A DNA stretch of 64,000 nt from Cellulomonas sp. URHD0024 (lineage in GTDB: Bacteria; Actinomycetota; Actinomycetes; Actinomycetales; Cellulomonadaceae): the NCBI RefSeq assembly GCF_000426185.1, contig NZ_KE384506.1:189011-253010 (forward strand), given 5' to 3'. Positions 1 to 7,303 of this stretch are shown here, in pieces. A program made the translations under genes and the position numbers. The notes under the pieces are model-generated. The model searched no databases, had not been told where the DNA came from, and was given only the letters and a program-made list of their open reading frames with translations. Within the stretch, counting starts at the first letter, position 1, and every line of letters starts with the position of its first letter.

Positions 1-147
1 GCGACGCAGGGTTACGCGGCTCCGGCGACGCAGGGTTACGCGGCTCCAGCGACGCAGGGTTACGCCGCTCCGGCGACGCAGGGTTACGCGGCTACGGCTG
101 GCCAGGGTTACGCGACCCCGGCTGGGCAGGGGTACGCGACCCCTGCC
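1..147 (+). repeat. In-frame tandem repeat, 24-bp unit
   Basis: Four consecutive 24-bp units (1-24, 25-48, 49-72, 73-96) encode ATQGYAAP with almost no base changes. Diverged GQGYATPA units continue to about base 147. The array runs off the left edge, so its full length is unknown. The near identity at silent positions points to recent expansion. Confidence 0.9.
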
Positions 148-906
148 TCGGCCGCGCCGAGCTACGCCGCCCCGGCGGACACGCCGAGCCATACCCCGCC
201 CGCGTACGCTCCGTCGTCCGCGCACGCGCCGCTGCCGGGCGCGCCCTACGGTGCGCAAGGCGTCCAGCCGTCACGATTCGGCAGCGTTCCCCAGCAGCAG
301 CCGGCGTCAGACCAGGCGAACGGCGGCGCCCGCCGCGCGGCGCCCTACCGCGACGACGACCGGAAGGCGATCGCCACGATGCGCGGGCGGGCCGCGCGGG
401 CGTTCTGGTTCGGTCTCGCCCTCCTGCTGGTGGGTGCCGTGACCGCGACGCTCTCCGTCCCGAGCGAGGCGCACGACGCCTACGTCGGCGGCCACTACGT
501 CTCGGCCGCGTGCGTGATCGGTGGCCTCCTGGCGTTCTACGTGTCGCGTCGGCGCTACTGGGCGATGGTCGAGCTCGGTGGCGAGCAGTGGAGGTCGTCG
601 ACCTTGAACCTCGCGGTCCTCGGCGGCTCGATCGCGGTCCTGCTGGCGGTCGTCACGAGCGTCAACGCGGTCTCCGCGTCGGCCTCGCCGACGTTGGGTC
701 CGGCGGGCGTGGGCTCCTGCTGGGACAGCGGCAACGGGACCTTCTGGCAGGTGTCCTGCGACGACCCGCACGCCTACCGGGCGAGCGGGTTGGTCGCGTA
801 CGGCACACCGTGCCCGAACGCCGCCGACGCCCCGTTCGCGTTGGCCGACGGGTCGGGCAACAACCTCTGCCTGACGCCGGACAGCGCGGCGACGACGGCG
901 GGCTGA
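1..906 (+). CDS. Repeat-rich membrane protein, 5' end outside the window
   Basis: The frame is open from base 1 to a TGA at 904-906, so the N-terminus is missing. The visible 301 residues begin with 8-residue units of the type ATQGYAAP, then related GQGYATPA units and a Pro/Ala/Gln-rich stretch to about residue 120. Three hydrophobic segments follow (about 135-153, 166-182, 203-227). The tail of about 70 residues has four cysteines (GSCWDSG, QVSCDDP, GTPCPN, NNLCLT), which suggests a disulfide-bonded domain outside the membrane. I recognise no family. The layout, a disordered repeat arm joined to a small membrane bundle, is common in actinobacterial envelope proteins, but no function can be assigned. 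Confidence 0.8.
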   Translation, partial: ATQGYAAPATQGYAAPATQGYAAPATQGYAATAGQGYATPAGQGYATPASAAPSYAAPADTPSHTPPAYAPSSAHAPLPGAPYGAQGVQPSRFGSVPQQQPASDQANGGARRAAPYRDDDRKAIATMRGRAARAFWFGLALLLVGAVTATLSVPSEAHDAYVGGHYVSAACVIGGLLAFYVSRRRYWAMVELGGEQWRSSTLNLAVLGGSIAVLLAVVTSVNAVSASASPTLGPAGVGSCWDSGNGTFWQVSCDDPHAYRASGLVAYGTPCPNAADAPFALADGSGNNLCLTPDSAATTAG

Positions 907-919
907 CGAGGCGGATCCC

Positions 920-946
920 GGCCTCGGTCGCAGGGCGATCGAGGCC
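920..946. terminator. Possible bidirectional terminator hairpin
   Basis: GGCCTCG (920-926) pairs perfectly with CGAGGCC (940-946) in the 52-base gap between two convergent genes. There is no T-tract, as is common in high-GC actinobacteria. The stem is short, so this is tentative. Confidence 0.4.
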
Positions 947-958
947 AACCCGGGACAG

Positions 959-1387
959 TCACGGGCTCGTCGGTTCACCGTGCAGCCACGGGGTGTAGGT
1001 GACGCCGACGAGAAGCCCTTCTGGGCTGAGCAGCCGGGCGGTCGTCTGGCCCCACGGCTCCTCGGTGGTGTCCCGCAGCAGCCGATGTCCCTTGGCGACG
1101 AGCTCCGCGACACCCGCGACCACCGCGTCCACGGACGCCAGGTCGAACTCGAGCCAGGCCTGCGGCGTCGGAAGGTCTGCGGGCCAGTCCGGGGTGCCGA
1201 ACGTCGACTCCGCCGCCTGGGCGAGCGGCCACAGCGCGAACGCCTTCACGCCCTCGAGCGAGTCGTTGGTCAGGTAGCCGGGGGCCGGTTCCTCGAGTGC
1301 GATGCCGAGCCCGTCCTCCCAGAACGCACGTGCAGCGCCCGCGTCAGGAGTGATCGGACCGAACCCGGCGACGAACGAGATCTCCAT
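959..1387 (-). CDS. VOC (glyoxalase/bleomycin resistance) family protein
   Basis: Encodes 142 residues in a single vicinal-oxygen-chelate type fold. It opens with MEISFVAGFGPITPDAG, has the central AWLEFDLASVDAVVAGVAELVAKGH strand-helix unit, and ends with the LLSPEGLLVGVTYTP signature strand. The ATG at 1387 is chosen; an upstream TTG at 1417 would add ten residues. Members bind a metal and act on small molecules or bind antibiotics, but the substrate cannot be read from sequence. It starts 10 bases after the stop of the uracil-DNA glycosylase gene, so the two are probably co-transcribed. Confidence 0.8.
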   Translation of the reverse strand: MEISFVAGFGPITPDAGAARAFWEDGLGIALEEPAPGYLTNDSLEGVKAFALWPLAQAAESTFGTPDWPADLPTPQAWLEFDLASVDAVVAGVAELVAKGHRLLRDTTEEPWGQTTARLLSPEGLLVGVTYTPWLHGEPTSP

Positions 1388-1397
1388 GCCGGCGACG

Positions 1398-2234
1398 TTA
1401 GCCGGAGGGACCGACAAGCGCCCGAGCCCGCCGCAGCACCGCGTCGAGCATCTCGGGCGTGAGGCGGCCGGTGAACGTGTTCTGCTGGCTCACGTGGAAG
1501 CAGCCGAGCACGGTCAGTGACCCGATCGACGGGTGCGAGAGGACGACCTCCGTCCCGTGTGCGAACGGCGGTCGCGGTCGGGGCACCGCCCAGCCCTGCT
1601 CGCCGAGCGTGCTCAGCAGCGCCTGCCAGCCGAACGCACCGAGCACTACGACGACCTGAGGTCTCAGCAACGCCAGCTCGCGCGCCAGGAACGGTCCGCA
1701 GGTGCGCCGTTCCTGCGGGGTCGGGTCGTTGGCGGGTGGTGCGCAGCGGACGGGTGCGGTGACACGGACGTCGGTGAGGGTCAGGCCGTCGTCTCGCGAC
1801 GTCGAGGTGGCCTGGGACGCGAATCCCGTGCGGTGCATCGCCGCGAACAGGAAGTCGCCCGAGCGGTCGCCCGTGAACATCCGGCCCGTCCGGTTGGCGC
1901 CGTGCGCGGCGGGAGCGAGTCCGACGACGAGGACCCGGGCCCGGGGGTCCCCGAACCCGGGCACGGGCCGCGCCCAGTAGGTCTCGTCGCGGAACGCAGC
2001 ACGCTTCTCGATGCCGACGAGCTCCCGCCACTCGACCAGCCGCGGGCACGCCCGGCAGGTGGGCACGACCGCGTCGAGCGCGGCCACGTCAGCCGCACCC
2101 GCAGCGGCCCGCACGACGTCATCCGGACCGGCGAGGGACCCGGCCGGATCGGCCCGGGGCTCGGCCCGATCGGCCCGGGGCTCGGCAGGATCGGGTAGTC
2201 GCACCGCGGGATTCGCTCGTCGCGACTCAGGCAC
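1398..2234 (-). CDS. Family 5 uracil-DNA glycosylase (UDGb-like)
   Basis: Removes deaminated bases from DNA to start base-excision repair. With the GTG at 2234 the protein has 278 residues. A low-complexity Pro/Arg/Ala arm fills the first ~45, followed by a CxxC (C60, C63), the motif GLAPAAHGANRTG (about 105-117), RCAPP and a further Cys in RRTCGPFL, and a C-terminal HPSIGSLTV block. Four cysteines in this layout are the 4Fe-4S ligands of family 4/5 enzymes, and the GLAPAAHG motif marks family 5. The GTG start overlaps the LOG gene stop by 8 bases, implying translational coupling. A GTG at 2114 would remove the repetitive arm and is the main alternative. Confidence 0.85.
   Translation of the reverse strand: MPESRRANPAVRLPDPAEPRADRAEPRADPAGSLAGPDDVVRAAAGAADVAALDAVVPTCRACPRLVEWRELVGIEKRAAFRDETYWARPVPGFGDPRARVLVVGLAPAAHGANRTGRMFTGDRSGDFLFAAMHRTGFASQATSTSRDDGLTLTDVRVTAPVRCAPPANDPTPQERRTCGPFLARELALLRPQVVVVLGAFGWQALLSTLGEQGWAVPRPRPPFAHGTEVVLSHPSIGSLTVLGCFHVSQQNTFTGRLTPEMLDAVLRRARALVGPSG
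2150..2191 (-). repeat. Direct repeat inside the glycosylase N-terminal arm
   Basis: Two adjacent copies of a 21-bp unit (plus-strand core GATCGGCCCGGGGCTCGGC at 2150-2170 and 2171-2191) encode the repeated AEPRAD tract of the glycosylase N-terminus. It lies next to the repetitive 3' end of the LOG-like gene. Confidence 0.7.
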
Positions 2235-2841
2235 GCCCGGGTCCGCCCGCTGCGGGCCCGGAGGGCGGCCCCTCTGCGTCGCCGATCTGCGGTCCGTCGG
2301 CGCTGCCGGTCTGCGGTCCGCTCGGCGGTCCGTCGGCGCCGCCCGTCGCGAACCCGGTCGCCGGTCCGTCGGCAGTGCTGGTCTTCGGTCCGCTGGCGAG
2401 CAAGGCGTCGAGGCGTTCGAGCACCTCGGCCACCGAGGACACCGGCTCCGGACCGGGGGGGAGGTCCCAGCCGCGCAGCGCCAGCACCGGGACGCCGGTC
2501 CGCACGGCCAGGGCAACCTCGCTGAGCGTCCCCCACGAGCCGCCGATGCTCACGACCACCTCGCTGCTGCGGACGAGCAGACCGTTGCGCAGCTCGCCGA
2601 GGCCGGTCGGGAACGCGACGGTGACGTGCGGGTTCGCGTCGGCAGGGTCGGAGCCCGGCAGGATCCCGAAGACGACACCCCCGGCCTCAGCGGCCCCTCG
2701 CGACACGGCCGCCATGACGCCGCCGAGCCCTCCGCACACGACCACGTGCCCACGGGCGCCGAGCGCGCGACCCAGAGAGTACGCAGCCTCGATCTCGTCG
2801 GCAGACGCGTCGGACGGCCCGACGACGCCCACGTACGCCAC
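2227..2841 (-). CDS. LOG-like / TIGR00725-type nucleotide-binding protein with repetitive tail
   Basis: A Rossmann-fold protein of the TIGR00725/lysine-decarboxylase-like group. Visible features are GVVGPSDAS near the start, the glycine-rich CGGLGGVMAAVSRGA loop, and SIGGSWGTLSEVALA, which is the group's version of the PGGxGTxxE active-site motif. I place the start at the GTG at 2841 because GGGGGAGG lies just upstream; the open frame reaches a GTG at 2886. The last ~60 residues are low-complexity GP, SADGP and GPPSGP units and look unstructured. LOG relatives are cytokinin-activating phosphoribohydrolases, but this subgroup has no settled function. The gene overlaps the glycosylase start. 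Confidence 0.75.
   Translation of the reverse strand: MAYVGVVGPSDASADEIEAAYSLGRALGARGHVVVCGGLGGVMAAVSRGAAEAGGVVFGILPGSDPADANPHVTVAFPTGLGELRNGLLVRSSEVVVSIGGSWGTLSEVALAVRTGVPVLALRGWDLPPGPEPVSSVAEVLERLDALLASGPKTSTADGPATGFATGGADGPPSGPQTGSADGPQIGDAEGPPSGPAAGGPGRA
2262..2400 (-). repeat. Degenerate GGTCCG-type repeats at the 3' end of the LOG-like gene
   Basis: Short diverged units built on CGGTCCGTCGGC and CTGCGGTCCG recur across this stretch and encode the Gly/Pro/Asp-rich tail. Together with the repeat at 2150-2191 they make the LOG-glycosylase junction unusually repetitive. Confidence 0.6.
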
Positions 2842-2937
2842 GGCTACCTCCCCCGAGAGCGGCGCTGTGCGGTGAGAGCGGCACACCGCACCGCCGCGCT
2901 CACCGCCATCTGCCGCTCTCGTCGCATCCAGGCCCGC

Positions 2938-3558
2938 CTACGCGAACCGCGACGGGTCGCCGGCGCCGACACGGACGACCTCCGGTGCGCCGGAGGTCCA
3001 GTCGACGACGGTGGACGGTTCCGTCCCGCAGTCCCCGGCGTCGACGACCGCGTCGAGCACGAGGTCCAGCTCCTCCTTGATCTGCCAGCCCTCGACCATC
3101 GGCCACTCGGCGCCGGGCATCAGCAGGGTGCTGGACAGGAGCGGCTCGCCGAGCTCCCGCAGGATCGCGATCGCGACCGGGTGGCTGGGGATGCGTACGC
3201 CGACGGAGCGCTTCTTCGGGTGCGCCAGCCGCTTGGGCACCTCGGCGGTGGCCGGGAGGATGAAGGTGTAGGGCCCCGGTGTCGCGGCCTTGATCGCCCG
3301 GAACGCGCTGTTGTCCAGCTGCACCAGCTGGCCGAGCTGCGCGAAGTCGGCGCAGACGAGCGTGAAGTGGTGCTTGTCGTCCAGGCGCCGGATCTGGCGG
3401 ATGCGGTCCACGCCGTCGTGGTTGTCCATCCGCGAGCCGAGCGCGTAGCAGGAGTCCGTCGGGTACGCGATCAGGGCGTCGTTGCGCAGGAGCTCGACCA
3501 CCTGGGCGATGGACCGCGGCTGGGGACTCTCGGGGTGCACATCGAAGTAGCGGGCCAT
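2938..3558 (-). CDS. L-threonylcarbamoyladenylate synthase-like protein (YciO/YrdC/Sua5)
   Basis: A 206-residue YrdC-fold protein. It starts MARYFDVHPESPQPRSI, and carries ALIAYPTDSCYALG, the nucleotide-binding start of the fold, KKRSVGVRIPSHPVA, and the PLLSSTLLMPG block where Sua5 proteins have an SSAN-type element. Proteins of this family make threonylcarbamoyl-AMP for the t6A37 modification of tRNA. YciO-type members, which this resembles, may act elsewhere. The ATG at 3558 is used; the longer open frame upstream has no coding character. It lies 14 bases after the MazG-like gene on the same strand. Confidence 0.85.
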   Translation of the reverse strand: MARYFDVHPESPQPRSIAQVVELLRNDALIAYPTDSCYALGSRMDNHDGVDRIRQIRRLDDKHHFTLVCADFAQLGQLVQLDNSAFRAIKAATPGPYTFILPATAEVPKRLAHPKKRSVGVRIPSHPVAIAILRELGEPLLSSTLLMPGAEWPMVEGWQIKEELDLVLDAVVDAGDCGTEPSTVVDWTSGAPEVVRVGAGDPSRFA

Positions 3559-3572
3559 GCCGACGAGGATAG

Positions 3573-3929
3573 TCAGGGCTTCTCGGGGGCGACGCCGCGG
3601 ACCTCGTCGGCGGCGAACCGACGGTGCGAGTCGGCGAGCTTGGCCCGCGCCGCAGACCCCAGGTCCACGCCCAGCACGTCGGCCAGGCAGACGAGGTAGA
3701 CGAGGATGTCGGCCATCTCCTCGGCGGCGCGCGCGTGCCGTTCCGGGGACGCGAAGCGAGAGACGGCTTCGGAGGCGGGCACCCACTGGAACAGCTCGGC
3801 GAGCTCACCGACCTCGCCGACGAGGGCCAGGATCACCGACTTCGGGTCGTGGAACTGCTGCCAGTCCCGTTCGGTGCTGAACTCGCGGACCAGTCGGGTC
3901 AGCTGGGCGATCTCCCGTTCCTCCGTCAC
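3573..3929 (-). CDS. MazG-like nucleotide pyrophosphohydrolase
   Basis: A 118-residue all-helical protein of the MazG/RS21-C6 (dCTPase) type. It has WQQFHDPKSVILALVGEVGELAELFQW, the first helix pair with the EVGELAE acidic motif, and EEMADILVYLVCLADVLGVDL, the second acidic metal-binding helix. These enzymes hydrolyse (d)NTPs to the monophosphate and pyrophosphate and clean the nucleotide pool. The GTG at 3929 gives VTEEREIAQL, a normal family start. It sits just ahead of the YciO-like gene and behind the terminator of the first FKBP gene. Confidence 0.85.
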   Translation of the reverse strand: MTEEREIAQLTRLVREFSTERDWQQFHDPKSVILALVGEVGELAELFQWVPASEAVSRFASPERHARAAEEMADILVYLVCLADVLGVDLGSAARAKLADSHRRFAADEVRGVAPEKP

Positions 3930-3950
3930 GCGGCCAAGCCTCCCAGAAGC

Positions 3951-3986
3951 GACGAACCCCTCGAGCACAGGCCCGAGGGGTTCGTC
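3951..3986 (-). terminator. Terminator downstream of the first FKBP gene
   Basis: A perfect 13-bp stem, GACGAACCCCTCG (3951-3963) with CGAGGGGTTCGTC (3974-3986), around a 10-base loop, 25 bases past the FKBP stop codon. Confidence 0.8.
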
Positions 3987-4010
3987 GTGAAGGTCGTGCA
4001 GAAGGGACGG

Positions 4011-4979
4011 TCAGGACGCCGCGAGGATGTCCACGACGAAGATCAGCGTGGAGTTGGGCGGGATGCTGTCGCCCTGGCCGCTGGCGCCGTAGCCCTTGTC
4101 CGGCGGCACGACGAGCAGCACCTGGCTGCCGACCGTCTGGCCGGCGAGGCCCTCGGTCCAGCCCGGGATGACGGCGTTCAGCGCGAACGTCGCCGGCTGA
4201 CCGCTCTCCCAGGAGGACTCGACCGGGGTGCCGTCCCAGAGGAAGAGGCTGTACTGGACGACCAGCGTCTGGTCCGCGGTGACGACCGGGCCCGTGCCCT
4301 TGATCAGCGGCTGGGCGACCAGCGTGGTGGGCGCAGGGGTGCTGACGGGGGTGACCGACGGCTTGCCGTTGGCGTCGAGGGTGACCGTCGGGAGGCCGGC
4401 GACGGGCGGGACGGCCTCACCGGCCGCCTTGGTGACTCCCGGCGCGGGCGTCGGAGCGTCCTTGGCGTCGACGATCTGGCCGGCGATCACGGTGGACTCC
4501 GTACCGCCCTGCTGCGGCGGGCCGGCGAGCACGAAGCGGACGCCGACCTTCTCGCCGATGAGGCCGTCGAGCACGGAGCCCTTGCCCAGCGTCCCCGGCT
4601 CGGGGCCGGTGGAGGTGGTGTCGTGGGCGACCTTGCCGTCGGCGCCGGACACGGCGACGAAGTCGATCGTGATGGACTGGCCGGCCTTGAGCTCCGCACC
4701 CTTGCCGGGCTCCCGGACCTCGATCACGGGAGTTGTCACGGAGAACGGCTTGCTGGGCAGCGTGACGACCGGTGCCTTGTCGTCCGACCACGAGACGTCG
4801 ACCTTGGCGAGGGCCGCCTTGTCCGCGGCAGCGGCCGCGGACTCGTCGCCGGTCGAGGCGCTCGCGGACGGCGACGGCTTGTCGCCGGAGTCGCCGCCGC
4901 AGGCGGCCAGGGACAGGCCCAAGGTCAGGGCGACGGCCACGGCAGCCAGGCCGCGGCGGGCGGTGCGGTTTCGGCGCAC
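4011..4979 (-). CDS. FKBP-type peptidyl-prolyl isomerase lipoprotein (copy 1)
   Basis: A 322-residue exported lipoprotein. It has an Arg-rich signal peptide, lipobox LAAC with the cysteine near residue 27, then a Ser/Ala-rich linker. Two FKBP-like lobes follow. The N-terminal one (about 60-185) is degenerate. The C-terminal one (about 225-322) has PVESSWESGQPATF, the VIPGWTEGL loop, GYGASGQGDSIPPNSTL and the ending FVVDILAAS, all typical of active FKBP domains. It should catalyse prolyl isomerisation outside the membrane. A close paralogue lies at 7304-8251 with the same domain layout and a similar upstream block. It has its own terminator. Confidence 0.9.
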   Translation of the reverse strand: MRRNRTARRGLAAVAVALTLGLSLAACGGDSGDKPSPSASASTGDESAAAAADKAALAKVDVSWSDDKAPVVTLPSKPFSVTTPVIEVREPGKGAELKAGQSITIDFVAVSGADGKVAHDTTSTGPEPGTLGKGSVLDGLIGEKVGVRFVLAGPPQQGGTESTVIAGQIVDAKDAPTPAPGVTKAAGEAVPPVAGLPTVTLDANGKPSVTPVSTPAPTTLVAQPLIKGTGPVVTADQTLVVQYSLFLWDGTPVESSWESGQPATFALNAVIPGWTEGLAGQTVGSQVLLVVPPDKGYGASGQGDSIPPNSTLIFVVDILAAS

Positions 4980-5010
4980 GGGAGGTCCTCCGTCGATTCG
5001 GGTCCACGCC

Positions 5011-5062
5011 CGGGACGGCGGAACGGCGGGAACGGTACGCGAGTTGCCTGGGAGCGCGCTGA
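5011..5062 (-). promoter_or_regulatory. Upstream block shared by both FKBP genes (copy 1)
   Basis: This 52-bp block, 32 bases before the copy-1 start codon, matches 8281-8332 at about 40 of 52 positions without gaps. The most conserved parts on the plus strand are GGAGCGCGCTGA and ACGGTACGCGA. It probably holds the promoter, but no standard -35/-10 pair is evident. Confidence 0.6.
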
Positions 5063-5086
5063 GTGCGACCGGTCAGTGGACCGTAT

Positions 5087-7126
5087 CTATGCGGGAACCA
5101 GGTGGTCCGGACACACCTCGAAGCGGTCCGGTTCCATCGACAGCTCCCCGCGTCCGCCCGTGAGCGAGCGCAGGTCGAGCACGTAGCGTGCCAGCTCGGC
5201 CTCCGGCACCGAGGCCTCGATGCGCACGGTCCCGTCGTCGAGCGACGTGGTCGCGCTGATGTGCCCGCGGCGCGACGACAGGTCGCTCATCACGTCACCC
5301 TGGACCGCGCTGGGGACGGTCACGAAGACGCGGCTGATCGGCTCGAGGACGGTCGTGCCGCCCGTCGACAACGCCTCGCGGATGCCCGAGGCGGCGGCGG
5401 TCCGGAACGCCATCTCGGAGGAGTCGACCGAGTGCGACTTGCCGTCGTAGACCTCGACGCGCAGGTCGACCACGGGGTACCCGTGCGGGCCGCCCGACGC
5501 CATGGCCTCGGCCACTCCCTTGTGCACCGCCTGGACGTAGGTCCGCGGGATGGCGCCGCCGACGATGGCGTCGACGAACTCGAACCCCGAGCCGTGCGGC
5601 AGCGGCGAGACCCGCAGCTGCACCACGGCGTACTGCCCGTGACCGCCGGACTGCTTCTTCACCTTGCCCTCGGCCTCGACCTGCCGACGGATGGTCTCGC
5701 GGTAGCCGACGGGCACCGGTGAGGTGCTGACGTGCACCCCGAACACGCGCGCCAGCCGTTCCAGCGCGACCGCGAGGTGGGTGTCGCCGAGCCCGCGCAG
5801 GACGGTCCGATCGCCCTCTCGGGACACCGACAGGGTCGGGTCCTCGGCCGTCAGGCGGGTCAGGGCGGCGGACAGGCGGTCGTCGTCGGACTGGCTGACG
5901 GGTTCCAGCGACAGCCCGAACACCGGTTCGCGGTGGTGCTGCGGGATCGTCGCGGAGGCGCCGGGCCCGCTGCGGTCGGCCAGCAGCGAGCCGGACGGTG
6001 TGCCGGTCAGCTTCGCGACGGCGCCGATCTGCCCGGCGGGCACCGAGTCGAGCGGCAGGTGCTCCTTGCCGCGCAGGCGGAACAGTCCCGGCACGCGCTC
6101 CTCGGTGTGGGTCGTCGTGTTGACCAGCCGGTCGCCCGGGCGGACCGTGCCGCTGAGCACCCGGAACAGGGTGACCTGGCCGACGAACGGGTCCGCGAGC
6201 GTCCGGAAGCAGTGCACGAGCGCCGGGCCGGTCGGGTCGGGCTTGACCGACACCGTGCGGGAGCCGATGACGACCGACCGGTCGCTGGTGTCCGGGCCGA
6301 GGTCGCACAGCAGGTCCGCGAGCCGGTCCACGCCGACGCCCGTGACGCCCGAGACGACGAGCACGGGGAACGCGGTGAGCAGGGCGACCTCGTGCGCGAG
6401 CGTGGTGAGCTGTTCGTCGACGCTCGGCACGTCGCCCGACAGGTACCGCTCGAGCTGCTCGTCGTCATGCGTGACGATCTCCTCGGTGACCTCGTCGTGC
6501 AGCCGGTGCTCCTCGTCGGCGATGGCTGCCCCGAGCGGCTCGACGTGGTGCCGCCCGTCGCCGTCGTAGGCCAGGCCCTCGTCGGTGAGCACGTCGGCGA
6601 CGCCGGTGAACGCCGTCTCCTCGCCCAGCGGCAGCTCCAGCGGCACCAGGCCGTCGCCGAACGCCGTCCGCAGGTCTGCGAGAACGTGCCGGAAGTCGGC
6701 GCGCGCCTTGTCCTCCTTGGTCACGACGACGATCCGGGGCAGGCCCGCATCGACGGCGGCTCGCCACGCCGCGTGCGTGCCCGCCTGGACCCCGTCGACC
6801 GCGCTGACGACGACGAGCGCGAGGTCTGCTGCCGCGACGGCGGCGTCCAGCGCGCCGGCGAAGTCGGCCGAGCCGGGGGCGTCGAGCAGCGTGACGTCGT
6901 ACGCACCGTGCGCGGTGGTCCAAGGGAACGGTGCGACGCCCAGCGCCAGCGACTGCCCGCGGGCGATCTCCTCAGGCTCGTGGTCGGTCACGGTGGACCC
7001 GTCCTCGACCCGGCCTATGCGCGTCAGCACGCCCGCACGATGGAGGAGGGCCTCGGTGAGGGTGGTTTTCCCAGATCCTGCGGCGCCGAGCAGCGCCACC
7101 GTGCGGATCCTCGGCGTCGGTGCCAT
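5087..7126 (-). CDS. Elongation factor G-like GTPase (EF-G2 type)
   Basis: A 679-residue translational GTPase. The G1 loop is GAAGSGKTTLTEALL (about residue 15), G3 is LDAPGSADF, and G4 is VTKED instead of NKxD, all variants seen in EF-G-like rather than canonical EF-G. Domain II, the GGHGQYAVVQLRVSPL stretch of domain IV and the C-terminal RRGHISATTSLDDG region are intact. Known actinobacterial EF-G2 proteins (for example in mycobacteria) bind GTP but do not replace EF-G in elongation, so this is probably an accessory factor. RBS GGGAG precedes the ATG at 7126. It sits between the two FKBP lipoprotein genes. Confidence 0.85.
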   Translation of the reverse strand: MAPTPRIRTVALLGAAGSGKTTLTEALLHRAGVLTRIGRVEDGSTVTDHEPEEIARGQSLALGVAPFPWTTAHGAYDVTLLDAPGSADFAGALDAAVAAADLALVVVSAVDGVQAGTHAAWRAAVDAGLPRIVVVTKEDKARADFRHVLADLRTAFGDGLVPLELPLGEETAFTGVADVLTDEGLAYDGDGRHHVEPLGAAIADEEHRLHDEVTEEIVTHDDEQLERYLSGDVPSVDEQLTTLAHEVALLTAFPVLVVSGVTGVGVDRLADLLCDLGPDTSDRSVVIGSRTVSVKPDPTGPALVHCFRTLADPFVGQVTLFRVLSGTVRPGDRLVNTTTHTEERVPGLFRLRGKEHLPLDSVPAGQIGAVAKLTGTPSGSLLADRSGPGASATIPQHHREPVFGLSLEPVSQSDDDRLSAALTRLTAEDPTLSVSREGDRTVLRGLGDTHLAVALERLARVFGVHVSTSPVPVGYRETIRRQVEAEGKVKKQSGGHGQYAVVQLRVSPLPHGSGFEFVDAIVGGAIPRTYVQAVHKGVAEAMASGGPHGYPVVDLRVEVYDGKSHSVDSSEMAFRTAAASGIREALSTGGTTVLEPISRVFVTVPSAVQGDVMSDLSSRRGHISATTSLDDGTVRIEASVPEAELARYVLDLRSLTGGRGELSMEPDRFEVCPDHLVPA

Positions 7127-7198
7127 CGGCGTCTCCCGGTAGGGGCTGTGGGAGCCACCCTAGCCAGGGTCGGCGAAAGCCACGAGTGTTCGACGAAA

Positions 7199-7258
7199 GC
7201 AGACGACACGGCAGACAACACCGCAGACGACACGTCAGACGACACGGCAGACGCAGAC
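7199..7258. repeat. 12-bp tandem repeat, five units
   Basis: Units of GCAGACGACACG at 7199, 7211, 7223, 7235 and 7247 differ at only a few positions; the last decays into GCAGACGCAGAC. They lie between the EF-G-like start and the second FKBP terminator, in DNA with no convincing gene. Confidence 0.85.
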
Positions 7259-7291
7259 GAGCCCGGGACGCCGTTCGGGCGTCCCGGGCTC
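7259..7291 (-). terminator. Terminator downstream of the second FKBP gene
   Basis: Perfect 14-bp stem, GAGCCCGGGACGCC (7259-7272) with GGCGTCCCGGGCTC (7278-7291), 5-base loop, 12 bases past the FKBP stop. The 12-bp tandem repeat begins directly beyond it. Confidence 0.85.
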
Positions 7292-7303
7292 CTCACGGCG
7301 GCG

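Noticed and set aside
1..147. Possible CRISPR-like array
   Set aside because: The repeats are contiguous, in frame and without spacers. They are a coding tandem repeat.
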